Shown: positions 54,046 to 63,618, counted from the first letter of the stretch. The stretch: 64,000 bases of DNA from Bacteroidota bacterium (GCA_022709385.1 JAKLIX010000012.1:89860-153859); one strand, 5' to 3'. Translations and numbers: made by a program. The notes: a model not told the origin generated them from the letters alone.

Positions 54046-55071
54046 ATGAAAAAACTGACCTGCCTGGCAGCGCTCCTGCTGCTTCTGACCCAGTCCTGCA
54101 CCACAGACTTTGAAGTGAACGGCACCTGGAAGCCGATCACCATCGTTTACGGCATCATCAACCAAAACGACAGCCTCAGCAGGATCAAGATCAACAAGGC
54201 CTTCCTCGGGGAAGGCGATGCGCTGCAGATGGCCATGAACCGGGACAGCAACGAATACCCCTACAAGCTGGATGTCAGGATCCAGGAATGGGCCAACGGC
54301 CAGCTTGTGAAGACCTTTCCTTTCGACACCATGCGGGTGGCTGACAAAGCCGAAGGCCCGTTTTATTATCCGGTACAGACCATTTACGCCGCCAATACCC
54401 TCAACCAGCTCAACCAGGAAAGAACTTATAAATTACTGATCGACAATCCCGTAACCGGCGAGTCGTTTATGGCTGAAACAGGACTGGTATATCCTTTCAC
54501 CGTGGACAAACCCAAACCGACGCAATCCATCATCGATTTCTCGGAGGAAGGAAGCACGGCGGTCGAATGGCGGACAGGCAAAAACGGACGCCGCTACCAG
54601 TTAATGATCCGCTTCAATTACAAGGAATTGCCGCTCAGCGGGGGAACAGACACCGTTTTCAAAAGCATGGACTGGCTTTTCCCGGCCTATAAATCCACTA
54701 CCCTGAACGGGAATGAAGAAATGAACCTGAGTTATTCCAATCCCTTCTTCTATGACCTGGTAAAGGCGCGGATTCCGGCCGACCCGCAACTCAGGCGCTT
54801 CTTCGGAAAAAAAGGATACGGAGAAAACGACTCCTGGGTGGTTGAGTTCTTTTTCTCGGTTGCTTCCGATGAATTCAGCACCTATCTCGATGTCTTTGAA
54901 CCTTCCACCGGCATTATCCAGGAAAAGCCCCAGTTCACCAACCTCAGCAGTATTCCCGAGGGAAGTGCCGAAGTGCTTGGCATTTTTTCGAGCCGCTACC
55001 AGGTCATCCGAAAGTTCAAACTCGGCGATCTTACCAAACAAAAGATCCAGTCCCTCAACCTGGGATTCTGA
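54046..55071 (+). CDS. Lipoprotein of unknown function, DUF4249-like
   Basis: 341 aa. MKKLTCLAALLLLLTQSC is a lipoprotein signal with the lipobox Cys at about 18. The remainder is beta-rich with no catalytic motif; TWKPITIVYGIINQNDSLSR and a later EVRIQEWANGQ-like arrangement resemble Bacteroidota DUF4249 proteins, which often sit beside TonB-dependent receptors, but no receptor gene is here. The first ATG in the frame (54019) lacks the signal's normal charge pattern, so 54046 was chosen. Confidence 0.65.
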   Translation: MKKLTCLAALLLLLTQSCTTDFEVNGTWKPITIVYGIINQNDSLSRIKINKAFLGEGDALQMAMNRDSNEYPYKLDVRIQEWANGQLVKTFPFDTMRVADKAEGPFYYPVQTIYAANTLNQLNQERTYKLLIDNPVTGESFMAETGLVYPFTVDKPKPTQSIIDFSEEGSTAVEWRTGKNGRRYQLMIRFNYKELPLSGGTDTVFKSMDWLFPAYKSTTLNGNEEMNLSYSNPFFYDLVKARIPADPQLRRFFGKKGYGENDSWVVEFFFSVASDEFSTYLDVFEPSTGIIQEKPQFTNLSSIPEGSAEVLGIFSSRYQVIRKFKLGDLTKQKIQSLNLGF

Positions 55072-55165
55072 AAAGCTGTCGTTTTGTCATTCAAACTGTC
55101 AGTGATTCCATGAGCTGCATCCTGCGGCTTGTGTCAATTTTTCCTGTTGTACCGGGAACACCGTT

Positions 55166-55181
55166 TTGGCATGCTGATTGA
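55166..55181 (+). promoter_or_regulatory. Possible sigma-54-like -24/-12 element upstream of dnaK
   Basis: TTGGCATGCTGATTGA matches the -24 half (TGGCA) and the -12 half (TTGC) with one change (TTGA); the GG-to-GA spacing is the standard ten bases. It lies 51 bases before the dnaK ATG. Confidence 0.4.
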
Positions 55182-55231
55182 CCAATGTCATGCTTTCACG
55201 GAATTAAAAACATATCAAACAATTACACAAT

Positions 55232-57148
55232 ATGGGTAAAATCATCGGTATCGATTTAGGAACAACCAACTCCTGTGTTGCCGTCATGGAAGGCAACGAA
55301 CCGGTTGTGATTCCAAACAGCGAAGGCCGGAGAACCACACCGAGCATCGTGGCTTTCACCGACAACGGAGAGCGTAAAGTCGGAGATCCCGCCAAACGTC
55401 AGGCCATCACCAATCCGACCCGTACGATATTCTCCATCAAGCGTTTCATGGGAGAGACCTATGACAGGGTAAGCCGCGAGATCGCCAGGGTTCCGTATAA
55501 GGTTGACAAGGGCGACAACAACACCCCGAGGGTTAAGATCGGCGACAGGCTTTACTCTCCCCAGGAGATATCGGCCATGGTCCTTCAAAAAATGAAGAAG
55601 ACGGCCGAGGACTATCTTGGCCAGGAAATTACAGAAGCAGTGATTACCGTACCGGCATATTTCAGCGACTCCCAGCGGCAGGCAACCAAGGAAGCTGGGG
55701 AAATCGCGGGACTTACGGTCCGCAGGATCATCAACGAACCGACTGCAGCCGCGCTGGCATACGGGCTGGACAAGAAGCACAAAGATCTGAAGGTTGCGGT
55801 GTTCGACCTGGGCGGGGGCACCTTCGACATCTCCATCCTTGAACTGGGCGACGGGGTTTTCGAGGTGAAATCGACCAACGGGGACACCCACCTGGGCGGC
55901 GATGACTTCGACCAGACCGTCATCGACTGGCTGGCAGAGGAATTTAAACAGGAAGAAGGCATTGACCTGAGAAAAGACCCGATGGCTTTGCAACGCCTGA
56001 AGGAAGCCGCCGAAAAAGCCAAAATCGAACTTTCAAGTTCCACCTCCACGGAGATCAACCTTCCCTATATTATGCCGGTTGACGGCATTCCCAGGCACCT
56101 GGTGAAAACCCTGAGCAGGGCAAAGTTTGAACAACTGATCGACACCTATGTGAAAGCCACCATCGAACCTTGCCGCAAGGCATTGGCCGATGCCAACATG
56201 AAGCCTTCCGATATCGACGAGGTCATCCTCGTCGGAGGATCGACCCGTATCCCGGTAATTCAACAGGTTGTGCAGGATTTCTTCGGGAAAGTCCCGTCAA
56301 AAGGGGTCAATCCCGATGAGGTGGTTGCCGTCGGCGCTGCCATCCAGGGCGGTGTGCTTACCGGAGAGGTAAAGGACGTACTCCTGCTCGACGTCACGCC
56401 GCTTTCACTGGGAATTGAAACCCTGGGAGGCGTGATGACCCGCCTGATCGAATCCAATACCACCATCCCCACACGTAAGTCGGAGGTCTTTTCCACGGCT
56501 GCCGACAGCCAGACCAGTGTGGAAATCCACGTACTCCAGGGCGAAAGACCGATGGCCAGGGATAACAAAAGTATCGGACGATTCTTCCTCGATGGCATTC
56601 CACCTGCCCCCAGGGGAATCCCGCAGATCGAAGTCGTCTTCGACATCGACTCCAACGGTATCCTTCATGTTACGGCCAAAGACAAAGCCACGGGCAAATC
56701 GCAACACATCAGGATAGAAGCTTCCACCGGGCTGACCGATGCAGAGATCAAAAAGATGAAAGCCGAAGCCGAAGCCAATGCCGATGCCGACCGGAAGCTG
56801 AAGGAAGAAGCCGATAAGATCAACAGCGCCGACAGCATGATCTTCCAGACCGAAAAGCAACTGAAAGAGTTTGGCGATAAGCTTCCTGCAGATAAGAAAG
56901 GACCTATCGAAAGCGCCCTTTCAGCATTGAAGGAAGCTCACAAAGACAGAAACCTTGCAGCCATCGACGCTGCCCTGAATAATCTGAATACCGCCTGGCA
57001 GGCCGCCAGTGAAGAAATGTACAAGGCTTCCCAACAACAAAGCCAGCAGCAGGAAGCACAACAGGGACCTTCCGACAACACGGCTTCCGCCGGTTCCTCC
57101 GAGGAGGTCACCGATGTGGACTTTGAGGAAGTGAAGGACTCCAAATAA
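55232..57148 (+). CDS. dnaK: Chaperone DnaK (Hsp70)
   Basis: 638 aa, full length. [20 protein letters not shown] opens the ATPase domain; [20 protein letters not shown] and [10 protein letters not shown] are the other phosphate-binding blocks; the substrate-binding domain starts near [13 protein letters not shown] and the lid ends in a glutamine-rich tail with the conserved [10 protein letters not shown]. It folds and protects proteins with DnaJ and GrpE, which are not in the window. The terminator's 5' arm overlaps the last codons. Confidence 0.98.
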   Translation: MGKIIGIDLGTTNSCVAVMEGNEPVVIPNSEGRRTTPSIVAFTDNGERKVGDPAKRQAITNPTRTIFSIKRFMGETYDRVSREIARVPYKVDKGDNNTPRVKIGDRLYSPQEISAMVLQKMKKTAEDYLGQEITEAVITVPAYFSDSQRQATKEAGEIAGLTVRRIINEPTAAALAYGLDKKHKDLKVAVFDLGGGTFDISILELGDGVFEVKSTNGDTHLGGDDFDQTVIDWLAEEFKQEEGIDLRKDPMALQRLKEAAEKAKIELSSSTSTEINLPYIMPVDGIPRHLVKTLSRAKFEQLIDTYVKATIEPCRKALADANMKPSDIDEVILVGGSTRIPVIQQVVQDFFGKVPSKGVNPDEVVAVGAAIQGGVLTGEVKDVLLLDVTPLSLGIETLGGVMTRLIESNTTIPTRKSEVFSTAADSQTSVEIHVLQGERPMARDNKSIGRFFLDGIPPAPRGIPQIEVVFDIDSNGILHVTAKDKATGKSQHIRIEASTGLTDAEIKKMKAEAEANADADRKLKEEADKINSADSMIFQTEKQLKEFGDKLPADKKGPIESALSALKEAHKDRNLAAIDAALNNLNTAWQAASEEMYKASQQQSQQQEAQQGPSDNTASAGSSEEVTDVDFEEVKDSK

Positions 57149-57177
57149 AGGGGAGCTTCACTTCCTTTCCGTTTTTT
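57126..57177 (+). terminator. Intrinsic terminator overlapping the end of dnaK
   Basis: A ten-base perfect stem (57126-57135 with 57155-57164) with an inner CTCC/GGAG pair, followed by TTT and then seven T residues. The 5' arm lies inside the dnaK coding sequence and the stop codon sits in the loop region. Confidence 0.8.
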
Positions 57178-57246
57178 TCTTACCTTTTTACGAAATTTTG
57201 TACCTTTATGGTTTCAAACTTAAGGTTCAACCAATATTATTGTATC

Positions 57247-59946
57247 ATGAAGAAACTGATTATCTTATCATTGGGAATGCTAATGTCGTACGGCCTGATG
57301 GCCCAGTTACAGATTCAGAATCTCGGAACGACATATACCATCGATTTCGACAACAGCCTGCTGGGGGTCAATACCCAGGCTTTTGAATCCGCCAGCCAGC
57401 AAGCCTTGTTTTCAGGCGCAGCGGCAGCAGGTTCGCTCGATGAATCAGGCTGGAGTGTCGTTCTGGACAATGCAGACACTGCAACCATGAATGCCGCAGT
57501 ATTTCCCGCTACCGGCAATGCCGCCTTCAATACCCTGACAACACAGGGTGTCAGCAGTACAGGCTGGGGTGCATGGAACCTCAGCGGTGATCATGCCCTG
57601 GCCATGCTGCCCTCAGGATCCTGGTCCACGCCTGCCGGACACCTGACACTGAAAATTGTGAACAACAGCGGTGCCCTGATCGACAACCTCTTTATCCAGT
57701 ACCAGGTGGGTGCCTACAACGACCAGCCCCGTTCGAACAAGGTATTGTTCTTCTATTCTTTCGATAATGCGGACTATTTCAAAGTCCCCGATGCAAGCTT
57801 TTATTCCTCCCTTGCATCAACCTCCTCATGGGAGTATGCCAATCCCCAGATCAACCTCAACGGGGTAAGCATCGTGAACGGGCAGGAGTTCTTTCTGCGC
57901 TGGGTGTTTGCCGATCATGGCGGCAGCGGGTCACGCGATGAGTTCTGGCTGGACGACATCCAGATCAATGCCACCGGAGGCGGAGCCCCCACCCCCGTGC
58001 AACTTGGCCTGCTCAATTTCAATAACGGTGTCACCCCATCAGTGAATGAAGCATTCAGCCTGAGTATCCAGTCCCAGAACGCCAGCGGGGGACCGACGCC
58101 CGTTACTGCCGATCTCCCCGTCAATATCACCCTGACCAACGGAAGCGGAACCCTGAGCGGGACCCTGCAGGGAACCATCCTCAGCGGAACCCACACTGTG
58201 GCTTTCAATGATTTGTTCTATGATATCGTGGAAAGCGGTGTCACCATGCAGGCAAGCGCTTCCGGCCTAACGGCAGCCAATATCGGTCCCGTCAGTTTCT
58301 TCCCGGCAGCCAATCACCTGGAATTCACCAACTTCCCTGCAACGGCCCAAAGCGGGAACAACTTTATCTCCTTTGTACCAACCTTTGAAGTGGAAGCCCG
58401 GCGGCCCGACAATGTACCTGACTCAAATTTTACCGGAGATATCAGTCTCACCGTTTTCAGCGGCCCCGGCACTTTGACGGGTACGGCGACCCGGTCTGTA
58501 CAGTTTGGGAAAGCAGTCTTTAACGATTTGCAGTTTGACTCCCCCGGAACCTATATCCTTCAGGCAGCCGGTCCCGGAGGCCTGGTGACCTTATCGCCGG
58601 AAATCAGCATCCTGGCAGGACCCGGCTTTCACGAACAGCTTGTTCCTCAGTATTTCGGTTCCAAACATGCCAATTCCTCCAACAACTGCCGGACACCTTT
58701 TGCCATCTGTGTGAATTTCACGAACCTCATGCCGAATACCAGTTATGACATAAGGCTGAACCTGGGACTGATTACAGAACCTGTTACAAGCTTCGGTGCA
58801 GGCAATATCTGGAATGGCACGACTTTTTCAGGAACCAATGTTGCCAATGCCTTTACGACAGACGACAACGGAAACACCGGTATTCTCTGGTTCTTTATCC
58901 AGCCCACAGGCAATGCTACCCGTTTTGATGCCGGCCAGGTGCACAACATCCGGGCAGCCGTGGTTCCCAACGGCACACAGATGCCGACCACCCCGATGTT
59001 TGTCGGATCAAAAACGCTCACAGCCCTTGATATCCCTGTCACACCCAGAACCACAACCACAGACGACGACGGTGCTTTTATCAAAGGTGCCACCTCAGCG
59101 GCCTTCTCGGGGAAGATCTTTGCCATTTACAATGAAACCCAGGGAACTACCGATCCGCTTTACTGTTATCAGGTAAGGACACTGACAGCTTATTCTACCT
59201 TTGCGAATACTGAATTACCCGGGGAAATCGACTCCAGCTGGAGAGAACTCCCGGCCGGGATACAGGGTGAATTTGCCGGCGTCATTCCCATTGGAGCAAA
59301 CAATACTGACGGGGTTAAAAGGGTGGAAATCAGGAATCCGGACAACAGTATTTTAGCTTTTCAGACCGATGATGACGGGATCTGGCCGAGTGGCGCCAAT
59401 GCAGCCACCGCCATGAGAAGAGAGGTTGTTCACCTGAGCATGGGTGACATTCCCATGAGCGCCACCATTACCGGTACGATTACCTATGCCAACACGGCAG
59501 CCACTGAAATGGACTCCACCGAGGTTCACCTGCATGATGCCGCCAACAACCTGGTGATGACTGCCGTCACTGACACCAACGGTGTTTACACATTCAACGG
59601 TGTGCCCAACGGACAATATACCATTTCGGCCTCACCGCAAAAACTGGCCGGAGGAGGAAATGCCATTGATGCGTTGAACATTCTCAGGCATTTTGTGGGC
59701 ATGATCACCCTTGACGGCATTTACTTCACGGCAGGAGACGTTAGCGGTGGTGCTGTTCCCGTGATCAACTCGGTGGACGCCCTGATGGTGCAGCAACGTT
59801 TTGTTCAGATGATCAGCTCCTACCCGGTGGGCGACTGGGTAACAGAAAAACCCCAGCTGACCGTTGACAATACCAGCACATATACAGTGAATCTGAAGGT
59901 ACTGTGTGCGGGTGATGTCAATGCTTCTTTCACTCCCATACACTAA
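57247..59946 (+). CDS. Large secreted protein with dockerin-like C-terminus
   Basis: 899 aa from the ATG at 57247. Signal peptide KLIILSLGMLMSYGLMAQ. The N-terminal domain (about 20-260) looks like a beta-sandwich ending WLDDIQINATGGG. Repeated beta-sandwich domains follow to about 590, and a carboxypeptidase-type domain (ITGTITYANTAATEMDST, DTNGVYTFNGVPNGQYTI) at about 740-800. The last 100 residues contain paired dockerin-like helices: NAIDALNILRHFVGM and GDVSGGAVPVINSVDALMVQ, with GDVNASF at the end. No T9SS sorting domain is present. Its way of anchoring is unclear. Confidence 0.75.
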   Translation: MKKLIILSLGMLMSYGLMAQLQIQNLGTTYTIDFDNSLLGVNTQAFESASQQALFSGAAAAGSLDESGWSVVLDNADTATMNAAVFPATGNAAFNTLTTQGVSSTGWGAWNLSGDHALAMLPSGSWSTPAGHLTLKIVNNSGALIDNLFIQYQVGAYNDQPRSNKVLFFYSFDNADYFKVPDASFYSSLASTSSWEYANPQINLNGVSIVNGQEFFLRWVFADHGGSGSRDEFWLDDIQINATGGGAPTPVQLGLLNFNNGVTPSVNEAFSLSIQSQNASGGPTPVTADLPVNITLTNGSGTLSGTLQGTILSGTHTVAFNDLFYDIVESGVTMQASASGLTAANIGPVSFFPAANHLEFTNFPATAQSGNNFISFVPTFEVEARRPDNVPDSNFTGDISLTVFSGPGTLTGTATRSVQFGKAVFNDLQFDSPGTYILQAAGPGGLVTLSPEISILAGPGFHEQLVPQYFGSKHANSSNNCRTPFAICVNFTNLMPNTSYDIRLNLGLITEPVTSFGAGNIWNGTTFSGTNVANAFTTDDNGNTGILWFFIQPTGNATRFDAGQVHNIRAAVVPNGTQMPTTPMFVGSKTLTALDIPVTPRTTTTDDDGAFIKGATSAAFSGKIFAIYNETQGTTDPLYCYQVRTLTAYSTFANTELPGEIDSSWRELPAGIQGEFAGVIPIGANNTDGVKRVEIRNPDNSILAFQTDDDGIWPSGANAATAMRREVVHLSMGDIPMSATITGTITYANTAATEMDSTEVHLHDAANNLVMTAVTDTNGVYTFNGVPNGQYTISASPQKLAGGGNAIDALNILRHFVGMITLDGIYFTAGDVSGGAVPVINSVDALMVQQRFVQMISSYPVGDWVTEKPQLTVDNTSTYTVNLKVLCAGDVNASFTPIH

Positions 59947-59977
59947 TTGGATACGATCTGCCGGTTTCCGGCGTTAC

Positions 59978-60023
59978 ACACAGACCCTGTCAGCATCCCC
60001 CGAACCTGGCAGGGTCTGTGTTT
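59978..60023 (+). terminator. Long hairpin, probable terminator
   Basis: A 16-base stem (59978-59993 with 60006-60021, one G-T pair) and a 12-base loop, followed by only a few T residues. It ends the 57247-59946 transcript most likely. Confidence 0.7.
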
Positions 60024-60051
60024 AAACCCACCATCATAAGCGTGTGAGACC

Positions 60052-61590
60052 ATGTCGAGGACACTTTCCCTGATCTTTCTTATCACACTGATCATCAGTG
60101 GTGAAAAGCAGGTGTCTGCCCAGGCTGACCCGCCACTGAGGCTGGAGTTCCCGGTCTACGACGACAGTCAGCCTTACCAGGTAATAAGCTGCGGGAATAA
60201 GGGAGTTTTGTTGTTTTATCCGGTCAGAAAAGAACCGGAAAATAAAACTACCTACTGGACATTCAAGCTCTTTGATCAGAATCTCCGGGAGGTTTACACC
60301 CGTGAGTTTCCCCTGGGGGAAGAATACGAGTTCGTTTTCAGGCGTTCTGGAAGCGACACCTTGCTGCTTGGTTTCCAGGACAGCGGTAAAAAAGGCAGCC
60401 AGAAAAAGATCACTACCCTCCTGCTTGAAATAAACCAGGGCGTGATTCGATCCTTTGAAGCCGTGCTTGCCGAAAAAGGCAACCTGGTGGACGGATGCCT
60501 GCTGCCGGACGGTATTCTACTTTCCTACAAAACGAAAGACGACATCTCCGGCATCCTGATAAATACATTTGGTGAGCCATCTGCCAGGGAACTCATCCCG
60601 GAACCCGGTGTTAAAACTTTCATTCACAGCATCATTCCTTCGGAACAGCGCGGGGAGTTTACAATCGTCTTCGAAACATTCACCTCAAAAAAACACTCTG
60701 TATTCAAGCTTGCCAGATACAACATCAACGGCACCGAAATTCACAAGACCGCCATCGACATCGGGAACCCCCAGTACCTGCTGAACGAGCTTGTACCGGT
60801 ACCACTCGGAGAAAAGCAAATCCTGCTGCTTGGTGCATATTCCAACCAGGCATCCCGGACCTTTACCGAGACAGAGAACAAGGCGGGAGAATCCACCGGT
60901 TTTTTCAGCAGCCTGATGGAAGGGCAGCAACTAAAGGAGGCACGCTTTTACAATTTTCTGGATTTCAAGAATTTCTTCAACAAGATGCGTGGTAATCAGG
61001 CCATTTTCGACAGCCGGAACATCCGCAAAGACCAGGAGTTATCCTCTGACTACCGCCTGCTGATCCATGATGTGATCAGGAAAGATCAGGAATTCATCCT
61101 GGTGGCCGAAGCCTATTACCCGGAATACCATACCGTAACAAACTGGACTTACGACTATTACGGTCATATGGTTCCGCACTATTATACCGTCTTTGATGGT
61201 TACCGCTACAACAATGTATTTATCTGTGCATTCGACACCAGCGGCCGGATGCTTTGGGATAACAGCATGGAGATCAGCAACATTCTAACCATGTCGTTGA
61301 AGAAGCGAATCAACCTGATTTTCGACGAAAAAGAAATCATTCTGGCTTATCTGACCGACGGGAAAATCGGCAGCAAAGTCATTTCCCGGGATCAGACCCT
61401 GGACGGCATCGAGTATGTCAGCATCGAACTGCCGGATTCGTTTGACCGGGTGGTCAGCAACAAGGAAGGGAACCTGACCCGATGGTACGACAACTATCTA
61501 CTTGCCTACGGATATCAGGAGATCAAGAATGTAAGGCGGAACGACGGGAAGCGGGAGGTGTTTTATCTTAACAAGATTGTGTTTAAGTAA
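60052..61590 (+). CDS. Secreted protein of unknown function
   Basis: 512 aa. The N-terminus SLIFLITLIISGEKQVSAQ is a signal peptide. The rest is beta-strand rich with repeats such as DKLFDQNLREVYTREF-like alternation, KKITTLLLEINQGVIRSFE, and a C-terminal block with YDYYGHMVPHYYTVFDGYRY and ILAYLTDGKIGSKVIS, which suggests a beta-propeller-like fold. No family is recognised and there is no sorting domain. It stands alone between two terminator-like regions. Confidence 0.6.
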   Translation: MSRTLSLIFLITLIISGEKQVSAQADPPLRLEFPVYDDSQPYQVISCGNKGVLLFYPVRKEPENKTTYWTFKLFDQNLREVYTREFPLGEEYEFVFRRSGSDTLLLGFQDSGKKGSQKKITTLLLEINQGVIRSFEAVLAEKGNLVDGCLLPDGILLSYKTKDDISGILINTFGEPSARELIPEPGVKTFIHSIIPSEQRGEFTIVFETFTSKKHSVFKLARYNINGTEIHKTAIDIGNPQYLLNELVPVPLGEKQILLLGAYSNQASRTFTETENKAGESTGFFSSLMEGQQLKEARFYNFLDFKNFFNKMRGNQAIFDSRNIRKDQELSSDYRLLIHDVIRKDQEFILVAEAYYPEYHTVTNWTYDYYGHMVPHYYTVFDGYRYNNVFICAFDTSGRMLWDNSMEISNILTMSLKKRINLIFDEKEIILAYLTDGKIGSKVISRDQTLDGIEYVSIELPDSFDRVVSNKEGNLTRWYDNYLLAYGYQEIKNVRRNDGKREVFYLNKIVFK

Positions 61591-61676
61591 ACTTTCACCA
61601 AGCCCGGGGAAATAATCGGATCATGATTATTCAACCTCCTTATGTTTACAAAAAATTTCGGTGATCAAGGTTTTTT

Positions 61677-61712
61677 GTTGACAATAAAAAATATTATCGT
61701 ATATTTGTCAAC
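61677..61712. repeat. Inverted repeat over the promoter, probable operator
   Basis: GTTGACAA (61677-61684) and TTGTCAAC (61705-61712), a perfect eight-base inverted repeat with a 20-base spacer. The left arm covers the TTG box and the right arm the end of the TATATTTG box. This is the layout expected for autorepression by the HTH protein encoded just downstream. Confidence 0.6.
61678..61707 (+). promoter_or_regulatory. Promoter of the XRE-ImmA/PIN operon
   Basis: TTG 61678-61680, exactly 19 bases, TATATTTG 61700-61707: a perfect consensus. It lies inside an inverted repeat (next entry), and the start codon is 23 bases downstream. Confidence 0.75.
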
Positions 61713-61730
61713 ATAATTTACATTCATCTT

Positions 61731-62804
61731 ATGGAAACCGGTTTCGCAAATCGACTTATCTCAGCACGAAAAATGGCTGGATTGTCGCTACAAGCTGTAG
61801 CGGATAAACTGGACAACATCATTTCAAAACAATCGCTTAATAAGTATGAGCAAGGTAAAATGAAACCTGATAGTGCTGTTCTTATTTCACTAGCGCAGGT
61901 ATTAGGTGTATCGGTTGATTATTTCTACTCAGAGCCGGCAGTTGCGGTTAATTTAGTAAACGTGGAATTCAGAGAGTTTAGGTCCAAGTTGACCAAATCA
62001 GGACAAGTCGGATTGCAGGAAAAGGCTAAAGAAGTTTTCGAAAGATATTTTGAATTGGAGAATATATTAAATCTGAATGAACAGCCCTCGTTTTTTACTT
62101 ATTCCAGACCAATTTGCACAATCCAAGATGCTGAGGATGCCGCAAAATCACTTCGTATAGATTGGGAGCTTGGATACGACCCTATACCTGATGTGGTTGA
62201 AATGCTTGAGGATAAAGGATATAAAGTCGCAGAAATTGATGCTCCCCCAGCTTTTAATGGCCTAAAGGCTGAATCTAACGGACAAAAAGTAATCGTTTTA
62301 CGAAAATCCCGGGAAGGGGAAGACATCGTACGAAAAAGATTCACCGCCCTTCATGAATTGGCCCATCATTCGCTAACTTTCCCGGATGACATAGAAGAAA
62401 AGAAAAAGGAAAGACTCTGCCATGCGTTTGCCTGCGCAGTTCTTTATCCTGAGGAGATGGCACATAAAGAACTGCATAGGGACCGCTTTCATTTTTACCA
62501 GAACGAGTTGGTATATATTAAGGAAAGGTGGGGGATTTCCATTGCGGCACTTTTCTCCAGGGCCTTAACACTTGGAATTATAAATGATTATGTCTATAAA
62601 AAGTTTATCATCGGCTATAAAGCACGGAAACTTCATGAACCAGGTAAAGAGCCCGGCAGGTTCCGAAGCAATGAAGTGCCGGTCCGGTTCAACCGCTTAA
62701 TATATTTAGCATTAGCAAAAGAGATAATCAGTGTTAATGAGGCAGCCTACTTTTCTGGGGTTTCGGTGTGGAGGTTTAGGGAACAAATGCAACCTTTTCT
62801 ATGA
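61731..62804 (+). CDS. XRE-type repressor fused to ImmA/IrrE metallopeptidase
   Basis: 357 aa. An HTH domain occupies residues 5-65 (RKMAGLSLQAVADKLDNI, then KYEQGKMKPDSAVLISLAQ). The IrrE/ImmA (DUF955) domain has VLRKSREGEDIVRKRFTALH and the zinc motif HELAH at 208-212, followed by a cluster of conserved residues (HAFACAVLYPEEMAH). A final 60-residue segment resembles a small HTH. The family acts as a regulator-protease or antitoxin-like protein. The stop overlaps the next ATG by four bases. Base composition is clearly AT-richer than the genome, indicating transfer. Confidence 0.85.
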   Translation: METGFANRLISARKMAGLSLQAVADKLDNIISKQSLNKYEQGKMKPDSAVLISLAQVLGVSVDYFYSEPAVAVNLVNVEFREFRSKLTKSGQVGLQEKAKEVFERYFELENILNLNEQPSFFTYSRPICTIQDAEDAAKSLRIDWELGYDPIPDVVEMLEDKGYKVAEIDAPPAFNGLKAESNGQKVIVLRKSREGEDIVRKRFTALHELAHHSLTFPDDIEEKKKERLCHAFACAVLYPEEMAHKELHRDRFHFYQNELVYIKERWGISIAALFSRALTLGIINDYVYKKFIIGYKARKLHEPGKEPGRFRSNEVPVRFNRLIYLALAKEIISVNEAAYFSGVSVWRFREQMQPFL

Positions 62805-63301
62805 AACTTATCATCACCGATTCTAATGTGTTCTTTGACATCATTAAAATTGGTGCTTTACCCGAGTTTTTCGCACTCGATTACGACATCAGAACCACAG
62901 ATTTTGTTTACCATGAGATTGAACAGTCCGACCAACGTGAGTTAATTGAATCATTTATCAGGGCTAAGAAGCTCTATGTCTTCAGTTTAACCTCCGAGGA
63001 GGTTGAGGAAGTGACCAAATTCACAACAATACGGCAATTTAAAGGCTTGACAGACAAAACAGTTCTATGGATGGCCCACCAACTTAAATGCATGATTCTT
63101 ACCGGCGACAAGAAGCTAAAACGGGAAGCTGAGGACCTAAACATCGAAGTACATGCAAGCCTTTGGGTTGTAGAACAACTTATTGGGTCAGGCATCATAC
63201 ATCGAGACTATGGATGTCAACTATTTGAGAGGCTAAAGCTAACAAACACAAGCCTTCCGGTCAAGGAAATAGATAGACTCATTAAAAAATACAAGAAATA
63301 A
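62801..63301 (+). CDS. PIN-domain protein, probable toxin partner
   Basis: 166 aa. The four acidic residues of PIN nucleases are in place: Asp7 (TDSNVFFDI), Glu39 (VYHEIE), Asp85 (GLTDKTV) and Asp103 (LTGDKKL). It therefore could cleave RNA. The start lies inside the ATGA overlap with the upstream gene, and both share low GC. The pair fits a type II toxin-antitoxin-like module of XRE-ImmA and PIN, though which one neutralises the other is not shown by sequence. Confidence 0.8.
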   Translation: MKLIITDSNVFFDIIKIGALPEFFALDYDIRTTDFVYHEIEQSDQRELIESFIRAKKLYVFSLTSEEVEEVTKFTTIRQFKGLTDKTVLWMAHQLKCMILTGDKKLKREAEDLNIEVHASLWVVEQLIGSGIIHRDYGCQLFERLKLTNTSLPVKEIDRLIKKYKK

Positions 63302-63491
63302 TGCTGGATTGGATTCCACTTCATTTATCGGTATTATATCTTTAAATCATCAGTAAATCTGACACTAACAGACAAGAACGGAAAAATAGGAGACGGGCAC
63401 ATAGATGGTGCCGGAAGGGAGTAGTCCCGGGTTCTAAACACTAAAACGAATTAGTGGGTGGTAAAAGGAGACACGAACACCGGACAGTTCA
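63302..63491. other. Non-coding stretch with small hairpins
   Basis: No convincing gene. It holds small stems: GGCAC/GTGCC and CACTAA/TTAGTG. The right end meets the first copy of the 127-base repeat. No known RNA family is recognised. Confidence 0.4.
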
Positions 63492-63618
63492 TCGAACTTC
63501 CGACCCTCCCGACCCTGTTGGGTCGGGATACGCTAGCCAACTGATTGAACTTGAGTATTAATCCAGGCTCTGACCTTTTTTGGACTTTTCCAGGCTTTCA
63601 AAGTTTTTTCCAAATGAA
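63492..63618. repeat. 127-base direct repeat, copy 1
   Basis: Identical over its whole length to 63874-64000 (start-to-start distance 382). It covers the end of the GIY-YIG gene and a tRNA-like stretch. The left boundary lies inside the T-loop sequence of the remnant. Confidence 0.9.

Noticed and set aside
63302..63491. Integron attC-like or tRNA gene in the hairpin-bearing stretch
   Set aside because: Small stems are present but no attC core sites, no integrase and no cloverleaf could be drawn.
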